From the NCBI GenBank assembly GCA_030601645.1, contig JAUWBQ010000020.1, forward strand, positions 1 to 14,973: 14,973 nucleotides of DNA. Direction: 5' to 3'. The DNA comes from Candidatus Bathyarchaeota archaeon. Its GTDB lineage: Archaea; Thermoproteota; Bathyarchaeia; TCS64. The notes below the pieces were generated by a model, which had not been told where the DNA came from, made no database searches, and worked only from the letters and a program-made list of their open reading frames with translations. The position numbers were made by a program, and so were the translations under genes. Of the stretch, positions 6,873 through 13,359 are shown one piece after another; within the stretch, counting starts at the first letter, position 1, and the number at the start of each line of letters is the position of its first letter.

Positions 6873-6986
6873 CACCCTCGTCTCCTCGCTCGAAGAATAA
6901 TGTACTATTTGCGCGAATTCTTCTGCGTGTTTTGTTAAGAGGCGATACAAGGGTGATAAAGCCCTTATGGATGCAAACTAAATAAA

Positions 6987-7057
6987 ACGTGAATTTAATC
7001 ATAATATAAATAATCCAGCCTTTTCCCGAATATCACGTGTTTTTAAAAAAATCACGT
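6987..7057. promoter_or_regulatory. AT-rich promoter region of the response regulator with TCACGT elements
   Basis: A minus-strand TATA box (ATTTATAT, 7004-7011) would start transcription near 6982, leaving a leader of about 110 bases. ATCACGT occurs twice in direct orientation at 7032-7038 and 7051-7057, flanking a T5A7 tract, and once inverted (ACGTGA) at 6987-6992 between TATA box and start. The arrangement suggests an operator; the regulator is unknown. Confidence 0.4.
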
Positions 7058-7079
7058 AGAAAACCGTCAATGAGACGGT
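7057..7079 (-). terminator. Terminator-like hairpin after the first nucleotidyltransferase paralogue
   Basis: On the minus strand ACCGTC (7074-7079), a 5-base loop TCATT and GACGGT (7063-7068) form a 6-bp hairpin followed by TTTTCT. It lies 23 bases past the stop codon. A second T run (7 T) follows at about 7045-7051. T-rich signals like these terminate archaeal RNA polymerase. Confidence 0.45.
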
Positions 7080-7101
7080 CCCAGCGTCGGCAGTCTCCCA
7101 A

Positions 7102-8118
7102 TCATGCGGTCTTGATGAAGTCTCTGCGGGATCCGGCTCCTCCGACCAAGACCCGGTGATGGTCTGCGACTCCCTGCACCAGTTCGAGGGCTCCCCTGAA
7201 CTTGATCCTTTCCCCTGGTTCGAACATGTCGCAGTACAGCCCCTCGTAGGAGACCACATCGGTGATCTCGGCGTCCGTGTCTGTCTCCACGTCGCCCAGC
7301 GCGTATCTTGCCGGCATGTAGATCGATTCGGGGCTGTCCTCGATGCGGGCCTCTCCTTCGATCTCTCCAAGGCGGAGGTAGGTGTTGTCCCCGTAGGACT
7401 CCGTTATCTCTCCGTCGGTCCTGGTGGGGTGGATGGAGAAGTAGGTGCCCTCGAACACGCCGTAGTTCCATCTCCTCTCCGCGAAGCCCATTAGATCTTC
7501 GTACGTCAGGGGGAGCCTCCTCGACCTGCTCCGGCTCCACTCTTCTTTCTTCTCGGCGTCGAAGGGCTTGATGTCTTCTCCTCTCCCGAGGATGAGGGTC
7601 TGCTTCAGCCTCCTAGAGGCGGTCTGGCCGTATACGGTGAGGTCGATGTCGGAGAACTCGGGGTTATGGCTCCGGGTAAGAATGGAACCCGTGACGCCGA
7701 TGTCCCCCGTTTCTATCCCTGAGGGCTCCGTGAGGCGGGCCACGAGGTCCGCGAGTCTCTGTTCCAGGTCGTCTCTTGGGCCTCCGGTTAGGATGGATCG
7801 GAGCCTCTCCCTGGGGCGGTGGTAGGTTCTTACGCTGTCGCAGGGAACCGATGAGACGGTGATGTTCCTCACCGGGCAGGAGTGGAGGTACCGGGGGTAT
7901 CGTTCTCTGAGGAGGCTGTAGGTGATCTCCACCTGGGAGACGTGGTAGTATGGCAGGGTCCTGGCGTATCTCGTTCTCCCCCGGCTCCATCTGCCCTCCG
8001 GGTCGGGGAGGTATTTGAGGTAAGCAGTGTACCTGTCCGGGGGGTGCAGGTACCCCACGACGCAGAATATGAGCCCCTCATGGGTCTCGACGAAGTCCCG
8101 GTCCTTGGGTTTCTCCAT
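7102..8118 (-). CDS. Predicted archaeal nucleotidyltransferase, paralogue A
   Basis: A 338-residue protein with a conserved N-terminal domain (GYLHPPDRYTAYLKYLPD, residues 22-39) and a polymerase-beta-type nucleotidyltransferase domain: GS at 144-145 and SDIDLTVYG with D157/D159. The C-terminal part is shared with paralogue B (RWNYGVFEGTYFS, ESIYMPARY, DVVSYEGLYCDM). I believe this is the archaeal family filed as COG1665, of unknown substrate, but cannot confirm the number. It diverges from the TGS GTPase gene across a gap of about 100 bases. The minus-strand TTATC at 8149-8154 may be its TATA element, giving a nearly leaderless transcript. No ribosome binding site is visible. Confidence 0.85.
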   Translation of the reverse strand: MEKPKDRDFVETHEGLIFCVVGYLHPPDRYTAYLKYLPDPEGRWSRGRTRYARTLPYYHVSQVEITYSLLRERYPRYLHSCPVRNITVSSVPCDSVRTYHRPRERLRSILTGGPRDDLEQRLADLVARLTEPSGIETGDIGVTGSILTRSHNPEFSDIDLTVYGQTASRRLKQTLILGRGEDIKPFDAEKKEEWSRSRSRRLPLTYEDLMGFAERRWNYGVFEGTYFSIHPTRTDGEITESYGDNTYLRLGEIEGEARIEDSPESIYMPARYALGDVETDTDAEITDVVSYEGLYCDMFEPGERIKFRGALELVQGVADHHRVLVGGAGSRRDFIKTA

Positions 8119-8222
8119 GTCTCGGACTAGGATCGCCCCGGGTTCCGATAAGGGTATTGCTGGGGGTGAAGCCCCGAAGCCATTTTATGGTCCGTCTCCA
8201 TGATCTTCTGTGGGAGTCCCGG
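8119..8222. promoter_or_regulatory. Divergent promoter between nucleotidyltransferase A and the TGS GTPase
   Basis: Plus strand: TTTTATGG at 8183-8190 predicts a start near 8211, and GGGAG at 8212-8216 sits six bases before the GTPase ATG at 8223. Minus strand: CTTATC at about 8149-8154 predicts a start a few bases before the ATG at 8118. A small GGGG-TGAAG-CCCC hairpin at 8162-8174 lies between the two. Confidence 0.45.
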
Positions 8223-9389
8223 ATGGTCACAAACCTGCCGCAGGAGGCGAAGGCGAAGTGGAACGAGGTCACCCAGACCCGGAACCCTGAGGAGCGCCTC
8301 CGCCTGATGGGGGAGTTCATGTCTCTGGTGCCGAAGCATAAGGGGACGGACAGGATGTGTGCCCAGGTCAAGCGGCAGATGGCCCAGCTCAGGCAGGAGA
8401 TCGAGGATAAGAAGAAGGCGGCGAAGCGCAGGAGCGCTCCCTCCTACTTCATCGAGAAGGCTGGGGCGGCCCAGGTGGCGGTGGTAGGGCTCACGAACGC
8501 GGGGCGGAGCAGCCTGTTGAGGGCGGTGACCAACTCTCAGGTGGAGGTGGCGCCGTGGCCTTTCGCGACTCGGGTTCCGACGCCTGGGATGCTGCCGTAC
8601 AAAGATATCCAGTTCCAGCTGGTGGAGGCGCCGCCGGTCGTGGAGGGGTCGTCGGTGGGGAGGGCGGACGGCTTCCAGGTGCTGAGCCTGGCCCGAAACG
8701 CGGACGGGATCATCGTCGTGGTCGATCTGGCAGATGATCCGGGGGGGAGCCTGCTGGCGGTGCTCCGGGAGCTGGAGGCTTCTAGGATACTGACGGTGGA
8801 GCCCGAGGGGGAGGTGGAGCTCACCCGGAGGGGGCACGGCTCGGACATCCAGTTCATCTGGGACGGGACCTTGGAGGAGTGCACACCGGACGATGTGATC
8901 AAGCTCCTCAGGGAGTACAAGATAAGGTCGGCTCTGTTAAGGATACGGGGGAAGGTGACACTGAACGTGGTGGAGGACGCGATCTTCGGAAACGCCGTCT
9001 ACAGGCCCACGCTGGTGGTGGCCAACAAGCTGGACCTTGCCGTGGAGGGGGCTGTGGAGAGCGTACGGGCGTCTGCTGGGGGGCTCGAGGTGCTGGTGTT
9101 GTCCATGGAGGGGTGTGAAGGGCTCCGGGAGCTCCTGGGGGCGAGGCTCTTCGAGCTTCTGGGGGTAGTCCGGGTCTACACGAAGCAGCCGGGGAAGAAG
9201 GCGGCGGTGGAGCCCATCGTGGCGAGGCAGGGGCTGACGGTCGGGGATCTCGCGAAGACGATCCACAGCGACTTCTACAAGCGGTTCAAGTATGCGAAGG
9301 TCTGGGGGCCCAGTGCGAAGTTCGAGAGCGAGAGGGTGGGCCTCGACCACGTTCTGGCCGACGGGGATGTAGTGCAGCTCCACGCCTAG
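8223..9389 (+). CDS. TGS-domain GTPase (DRG/OBG-related, HSR1-like) with degenerate P-loop
   Basis: A 388-residue member of the archaeal/bacterial TGS GTPase group related to DRG and OBG, thought to bind ribosomes. The N-terminal helical region includes the typical NPEERL and VPKHKGTD (36-43). The G domain follows: G1 is GLTNAGRSS (89-97), with Arg95 where Lys is expected; the threonine region is WPFATRVPTPGMLPY; G3 is VEAPP (134-138), where relatives have VDTPP; G4 NKLD (268-271) is intact. A TGS domain occupies about 315-388 (VYTKQPG to the end). The start at 8223 has GGGAG six bases upstream and matches the family N-terminus; the frame itself stays open from 8157. Loss of the P-loop Lys predicts weakened nucleotide binding or hydrolysis. 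Its stop shares a CTAG with that of paralogue B. Confidence 0.9.
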   Translation: MVTNLPQEAKAKWNEVTQTRNPEERLRLMGEFMSLVPKHKGTDRMCAQVKRQMAQLRQEIEDKKKAAKRRSAPSYFIEKAGAAQVAVVGLTNAGRSSLLRAVTNSQVEVAPWPFATRVPTPGMLPYKDIQFQLVEAPPVVEGSSVGRADGFQVLSLARNADGIIVVVDLADDPGGSLLAVLRELEASRILTVEPEGEVELTRRGHGSDIQFIWDGTLEECTPDDVIKLLREYKIRSALLRIRGKVTLNVVEDAIFGNAVYRPTLVVANKLDLAVEGAVESVRASAGGLEVLVLSMEGCEGLRELLGARLFELLGVVRVYTKQPGKKAAVEPIVARQGLTVGDLAKTIHSDFYKRFKYAKVWGPSAKFESERVGLDHVLADGDVVQLHA

Positions 9390-10384
9390 GGTGTCCAGTG
9401 GAGGTATTCGCCGGGCTGGGCGGCTCCGACCACGACTCTGAGCCATCCTTTCCCTGGTTCCTCGACCTCTTCCAGCACGCCCCGGGCGCGGATTCCCTCT
9501 CCTTCGGCCGCCACGTCTCTGTACATCCCGATCATGGAGACTACCTCTTTGACATCGTCGAGGTCTCTGTCTCCACCGATCTCGCGGCATCCATCCACCT
9601 CGTAGACGGCCGGCCTGAAGACGGACTCCCGGGCGGAGGCGCAGCGGCACTCGACCTCGACGGGGCCCAGGGGGCGATAGGTCCTGGGTCGGGTGTGTAT
9701 CTCCGAGTACAGCCTGGTGGCGTTCACCACGAAGTCCTCGTCCTGGTAAACCCCTCGGTTGAGCCTCTTCGCGTCGATCCTGTCTCCTCTTTTCAGGGTG
9801 AGGGCTCCTTTGCTCTCCAGTTGGGTGAGGGCGGCTTTCGCCTTCCTGAAGCTGGAGGCGCCGTACACGGCGAGGTCTATGTCGCTCCCCTCGTGGTGGG
9901 TGCCGAGGTTGATGGAGCCGTGGACCCCGAGGTGCGCGTGGGATATCCCTGCCGTTCTGGAGAGGAGGTCCGTGAGGGCTAGGGCTTTCTCCTCGAGGGG
10001 GTCTGAGGCTCCCCTCCTCTTGAGGCGCATGAGCTGCCTGGAAGGGCGGTGCACCCTGGCGATGAGCCTCCGGGGGATGGTGATCATCCACCTGTCCAAC
10101 TGCTCTGAGTGGATCGCATATTCACGGTAGTGATTTCTGAATGCCTCCACCAGCCTGGGGTAGCCTTGGGGGCTGTAGAGCTCCGTGGGCCTGAGGAGGG
10201 TGGTGCCCTGCATCTGCCAGGTGACGGGGAGCCACTGGAGGTCGAAGTTGGGTGCGTGGTCCTCGGGGACGTACTTGAGGAATCCGTGGTATCTGTCTCG
10301 TGGGTGTTCGTATCCGAATACGTAGAACACGAAGCCGTGGGTTGTGACGACGGCGTCTCCGTCCCTGAGGTTGTGGTGGGCCAT
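9386..10384 (-). CDS. Predicted archaeal nucleotidyltransferase, paralogue B
   Basis: A 332-residue paralogue of the 7102-8118 gene. Shared landmarks: GYEHPRDRYHGFLKYVP (24-40), HRPSRQL (112-118), the nucleotidyltransferase core GSINLGTHHEGSDIDLAVYG (G156/S157, D168/D170) and the C-terminal ESVFRPAVYEVDG and VVSMIGMYRDV. It keeps more of the standard core spacing than paralogue A, so it may be the more conventional enzyme. The ATG at 10384 has AAGGAAAG a few bases upstream. It faces the TGS GTPase tail to tail with a 4-base overlap. Both active-site carboxylates are present; the substrate is unknown. Confidence 0.85.
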   Translation of the reverse strand: MAHHNLRDGDAVVTTHGFVFYVFGYEHPRDRYHGFLKYVPEDHAPNFDLQWLPVTWQMQGTTLLRPTELYSPQGYPRLVEAFRNHYREYAIHSEQLDRWMITIPRRLIARVHRPSRQLMRLKRRGASDPLEEKALALTDLLSRTAGISHAHLGVHGSINLGTHHEGSDIDLAVYGASSFRKAKAALTQLESKGALTLKRGDRIDAKRLNRGVYQDEDFVVNATRLYSEIHTRPRTYRPLGPVEVECRCASARESVFRPAVYEVDGCREIGGDRDLDDVKEVVSMIGMYRDVAAEGEGIRARGVLEEVEEPGKGWLRVVVGAAQPGEYLHWTP

Positions 10385-10428
10385 GGGGCTTTCCTTCTGG
10401 GGGTTGTGTCTCGTGGGTTATGAATTTT

Positions 10429-10466
10429 GGGTGGCGTGCAGTCAATGCATTAACCACCCTTTTTTA
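10429..10466. promoter_or_regulatory. Nested inverted repeat with T6 run overlapping a TATA box
   Basis: GGGTGG (10429-10434) pairs with CCACCC (10454-10459), and TGCA (10437-10440) with TGCA (10446-10449) inside, followed by TTTTTTA (10460-10466). Read on the plus strand the hairpin plus T run is terminator-like. The same T run is correctly placed to be the TATA box of the YdeI-like frame at 10493. On the minus strand it lies in the promoter of paralogue B. It could be an operator, a terminator or both. Confidence 0.4.
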
Positions 10467-10492
10467 GGTTCTTCCCATGTGTTTTCCATATT

Positions 10493-10732
10493 ATGACCGA
10501 ATCACTGGGCCTTGTACTCGGGGATAGGAGAGATTGGCGTGGATGGCTTGAGGACAATCATTCTCAGGAGAGGGAGGCTTGGGTAGTCATTCAGAAGAAG
10601 AGATCGACGAGGGAGGGATTGAAGTACGAGGAGGCCGTCGGTGAAGCGATCTGTTTCGGCTGGATAGACAGCAAGATGCAGAGCATCGATGAGGTTGTGA
10701 GGAGAGCTGCTGAGAACATCAAACCCTCATAA
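10493..10732 (+). pseudogene. Internally deleted YdeI/OmpD-associated-family remnant
   Basis: The 79-residue frame matches the N-terminal part of the YdeI family: WRGWLEDNHSQEREAWVVIQKK, then LKYEEAVGEAICFGWIDSKMQSID, where the family has YEEAVEEALCFGWID. After this the product jumps to EVVRRAAENIKPS, which resembles the last residues of full-length members (around 190 residues). The middle block of roughly 100 residues, with the RFSPR..S.WS region, is missing while the reading frame is kept. The function of the family is poorly known; it is linked to stress and bacteriocin protection in bacteria. A T-run TATA box 27 bases upstream suggests it may still be transcribed, without a leader. A functional mini-protein is possible but I favour a decayed gene. 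Confidence 0.7.
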
Positions 10733-10894
10733 ATCTTGGTAAACGTTTACGTTCAGTTTTGCTCGAGCGTGTTTCGTATATCCTTTTTCTACAGCGTTTG
10801 CACGACTTCAGTTTGTGTATATACTGGTGTGCGAGGGCAAATATGGTCCAAGAAAACATAATATGCAAGATCATCTCTTACAGGTTTACACATC
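10733..10894. other. Intergenic gap before the MFS gene
   Basis: No credible gene. It holds a perfect 12-base palindrome, GTAAACGTTTAC, at 10739-10750 just after the YdeI-like stop. A TATATA stretch near 10819 may be a TATA element for the transporter gene. Confidence 0.4.
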
Positions 10895-10908
10895 GGTGAT
10901 CCAAAATA
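10895..10908 (+). promoter_or_regulatory. Ribosome binding site followed by an ATA codon (probable MFS start)
   Basis: GGTGATC at 10895-10901 is fully complementary to the anti-Shine-Dalgarno GAUCACC of archaeal 16S rRNA. Four bases later, at 10906, is ATA, in frame with the MFS gene and followed by EEDAAQERKSLISYSLL, which completes the first membrane helix. No ATG, GTG or TTG exists in this frame between the preceding stop (10897) and the ATG at 10963. Confidence 0.5.
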
Positions 10909-10962
10909 GAAGAGGATGCTGCGCAAGAAAGGAAGAGCCTAATCAGCTACAGCCTTCTCATA

Positions 10963-12099
10963 ATGGTCCTCATCCACGCACTGGTGCACGCCGCCGGAAA
11001 CATACGCTCCACGATCTTCCCGATCCTCAAGGAGGAGTTCAGCCTCTCCTACCAGCAGGTGGGCCTCATCGTGGCCATCCCTTCCCTCTGTCAGTTCCTC
11101 TTCTCCGTCCCGGCGGGGGTCCTCTCGGACAGGTTCGGGGCGAAGAAGCTGATAACCCTGAGCATCATATTGGCCACGGCGGGGGCCTTCCTCGGGAGCG
11201 TGTCGATGACCCCCTGGATGTACATAGTCGCAACAACTCTGTTGACGCTCAACTCCACCTTGTACCACCCCCCCTCCCAGAGTTACGTCACGAATATTAC
11301 TAGGCCCAAAGATAGATCCAGAGCCCTCGGCATCTGGCATGCCGGGGGGACGACCGGGATGTCTCTCGGCCCGCTCTCCATCACCATCCTTATGGGGATC
11401 TTCGCGTTCCAGTGGAGGCAGATATACGGGTTCTGGGTGCTTCCGATCCTCTTCGGGCTTGTGGCCCTATACTTCGTCAAGCCTCCAGCCGAGATGGTGA
11501 AGAAGGAGGTCAAGGAGGAGTGGGAGGAGGGAGACACGGTCGAGACGCTTCTCAATACGAACATGATGTTCTTGCTGCTGTCCGGAACGATCAGAAGGTT
11601 CGGGGGAGGCCTGACGACGGGTTTCCTCATGATCTGGCTGTCGGAGTCCCAGGGATGGACGATCTCCCAGATAGGCATCATGCTAGGCGTCAGCTCGTTG
11701 ATGGGAATAATCGCATCGCCCCTCGGAGGAGAGCTGGCCTCCCGATTCGGCGAGAAGAGATGGTTGGTGGGGACATTGTTCGCGTCATACACCTGTTTCA
11801 TGCTTGCCATAGTTTTGAAGGGCTTCTGGCCTTTCATGCTATTCTACCTCGCACAACGATTCTTCGGCATACTGGGTATGCCAGCCAACATGACCTTGAC
11901 GTCCAGACTCTCACCTCCCAAGCAGAGGGGCATGGGTTTCGCTCTATCGTCCATACCTGAGAACGTGATCAGGCCTCTCGCGTCGATAATCGCGGCCTAC
12001 ATAGCGGACTATTATGGGCTCTACCCGATATTCATCGTAACAGTCGTGATATACTACCTAGGGTTGGGAGTCCTCCAGTTAGGGGTGAAAATGGACTAG
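10963..12099 (+). CDS. Major facilitator superfamily transporter
   Basis: A 12-helix-type secondary transporter of the inner membrane. From the ATG the product has 378 residues. MFS motif A appears between helices 2 and 3 (GVLSDRFGAKK, about residues 52-62) and again in the second half (GGELASRFGEKRW). A charged central loop (KKEVKEEWEEGDTVE) separates the two six-helix bundles. The opening HALVHAAGNIRSTIFP resembles transporters of the fosmidomycin-resistance and related drug-exporter groups, but the substrate cannot be assigned. The ATG given here would cut the first helix in half and lacks a binding site. Translation more likely begins at the ATA at 10906, giving 397 residues. No regulatory or partner gene adjoins it. 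Confidence 0.88.
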   Translation: MVLIHALVHAAGNIRSTIFPILKEEFSLSYQQVGLIVAIPSLCQFLFSVPAGVLSDRFGAKKLITLSIILATAGAFLGSVSMTPWMYIVATTLLTLNSTLYHPPSQSYVTNITRPKDRSRALGIWHAGGTTGMSLGPLSITILMGIFAFQWRQIYGFWVLPILFGLVALYFVKPPAEMVKKEVKEEWEEGDTVETLLNTNMMFLLLSGTIRRFGGGLTTGFLMIWLSESQGWTISQIGIMLGVSSLMGIIASPLGGELASRFGEKRWLVGTLFASYTCFMLAIVLKGFWPFMLFYLAQRFFGILGMPANMTLTSRLSPPKQRGMGFALSSIPENVIRPLASIIAAYIADYYGLYPIFIVTVVIYYLGLGVLQLGVKMD

Positions 12100-12503
12100 C
12101 TCGCAGAATCAGTATCGTGCGTTGGCTCTTTCATTATTTTAACTCTATTTCATTCTTGCATCTTCGTTACAGTGAGTTTTGAGTTTATAGTCATTTGATG
12201 TTTCGATGTAAAGTCAACCAATTCTCATTCGCGCCTCAACCGTGCTAAGCCTGAGATACCTATTCACTTACAGCTCTTCCCACGCGAGAAAATGAAAATA
12301 GAAAGCGAAGATAGAATTGTTGGGCTTCCTGAACCCTTGCGAAAAGTGCCTTATAAGATACGAGAAGCCTTTGTGCACCGACCTCGGTAACTGCGTCTTC
12401 GAAGGATCTAAAGAGATTCCTTAACACTCCCTTTTTTATGCTGAACGCATACGCTGGAAACGTTCAATCACCTTTTAGTGTAGATTATCCATGTATTTTT
12501 GAT
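12100..12503. other. Intergenic gap of about 400 bases
   Basis: T-rich bases just after the transporter stop (about 12128-12160) may terminate it. A 32-codon frame at 12292-12390 (MKIESEDRIVGLPEPL...) is protein-like but too short to support. TATA-like CTTTTTTATG (12430-12438) and TTTTAG (12472-12477) precede the next gene; the second is correctly spaced for a leaderless start at 12504. Confidence 0.35.
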
Positions 12504-12872
12504 ATGGCGCCGCAAGACCCTTTTTTAGACATATTGAGAAGCTTAGCGGTCCTTTCAGTTGGTACGGTAGCTGGATATTTTTTAGGCGTGAGGTTGTTTA
12601 GAATAAAGCTACGAGAGGATGAGGATGCCAAGAAGCTTGAGATGATTGAATCCATAATACTCGAACTTAAGCGCCACGAGAGCAGCCTTGAGGCGCATCC
12701 AAAGTACGAGTATGTTCATCCCGATGAGGTGAGGGCACAATCTTTCGCCGTCTACCGCGATGACGCTTTTAAAGGTTCAATCAAGAGCGGCTTTTTCCGC
12801 CTTCTGTCGATGGGGCTTCAGAGGATGCTGGTTGAACATTATCATTACTGCGATATGATCAACACCTTCTAG
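12504..12872 (+). CDS. Small membrane-anchored protein ending at an in-frame TAG
   Basis: I do not recognise a named family. The 122-residue product has one N-terminal membrane helix (about residues 8-28, with VLSVGTVAGYFLG) followed by a charged, mostly helical cytoplasmic part (KLEMIESIILELKRHESSLEA). It then has the pattern SFAVYRDDAFKGSIKSG and VEHYHYCDMINTF, reminiscent of archaeal hypothetical proteins in which such a Y..I..IN helix continues further. Here it stops at TAG (12870-12872), but the same frame runs on for 41 sense codons to a TAA at 12996. I take the ATG at 12504, since the earlier ATG at 12438 adds residues lacking protein character. It may be a nonsense-mutated gene, or the TAG may be read through. 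Confidence 0.6.
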   Translation: MAPQDPFLDILRSLAVLSVGTVAGYFLGVRLFRIKLREDEDAKKLEMIESIILELKRHESSLEAHPKYEYVHPDEVRAQSFAVYRDDAFKGSIKSGFFRLLSMGLQRMLVEHYHYCDMINTF

Positions 12873-12998
12873 CGAGAAGGAATATCCTCGCTGGGCCAGA
12901 GGGAAGCCAATTATCATATTTCCATGATCAACAGGTATCTGGGGTTACTGAGGACCGATGGGGTAATAATCGCATTAGAAAGAGAACTGGAGAGTTAA
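12873..12998 (+). other. In-frame continuation beyond the TAG of the membrane protein
   Basis: Forty-one sense codons in the same frame as the preceding gene, ending at TAA 12996-12998. The translation (REGISSLGQREANYHIS, then MINRYLGLLRTDGVII and ALERELES) is amphipathic and protein-like, as expected for the missing C-terminal helices. No new ribosome binding site or start codon marks an independent gene. Confidence 0.5.
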
Positions 12999-13078
12999 GT
13001 ACGCGCGGCGTGTGTTCGAACATTGGGAGACAGACAGTTAGTAGTCACTCAACAGTATGATATCATTAATTAAAATTA

Positions 13079-13114
13079 AATTATAAGGGTCTGAGATCCA
13101 TTATGTTTATAATT
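13079..13114. repeat. Nested AT-rich inverted repeat
   Basis: AATTATAA (13079-13086) pairs with TTATAATT (13107-13114). Between them GGGTCTGAGATCC (13087-13099) is itself nearly palindromic. The layout suits a dimeric DNA-binding protein. Confidence 0.35.
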
Positions 13115-13134
13115 AAATTTCCTTAAAATAGCAA

Positions 13135-13184
13135 TTGCTCTCGCGGTATGCTTGAATTCCTTACCCCAACTGTTGCGAGAGCAA
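13135..13184. repeat. Perfect 10-base inverted repeat, GC-rich arms
   Basis: TTGCTCTCGC (13135-13144) and GCGAGAGCAA (13175-13184) are exact reverse complements separated by 30 bases. Transcribed on either strand they would form a stable stem with a large loop. The arms are far more GC-rich than the surrounding AT-rich DNA. Confidence 0.5.
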
Positions 13185-13359
13185 AACTTCATAGCACTCG
13201 ATCCGACTCGCCGATTGTCAGGGGTTTGGCGATACAAAAAGCATCAATGCTAATGTACCATGTTGATGTGTCGCGCGCAGTCAGCACCGGGAGACGGGGA
13301 TGCAGTAACTCTTTCTACTGATCGGGTCATAAGTACATCCGAGTAAGAGAGGTTCTGAG

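Larger units (their letters stand above)
12999..13359. other. AT-rich intergenic region with two inverted repeats
   Basis: No coding frame is credible. It contains an A/T-armed nested palindrome at 13079-13114 and a perfect 10-base inverted repeat at 13135-13184, each listed separately. The bases just before the dehydrogenase ATG carry GAGAGGT as ribosome binding site. A TCATAAGT stretch near 13327 could be its TATA element. Confidence 0.4.

Noticed and set aside
8937..10091. A 384-codon minus-strand open frame
   Set aside because: It is very rich in Arg, Pro and Gly and lies out of frame across the GTPase and nucleotidyltransferase B, a typical shadow in GC-rich DNA.
12292..12390. A 32-codon plus-strand frame
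   Set aside because: Too short, with no clear binding site and no recognisable family; protein-like composition alone is not enough.
12870..12872. General reassignment of TAG to pyrrolysine
   Set aside because: At least five well-recognised genes in the window end at TAG at the expected family length, so TAG works as a stop here.
12999..13034. A tRNA-like GTTCGAAC near 13015
   Set aside because: The flanking bases do not form the T-arm or acceptor stem and no anticodon arm is present.
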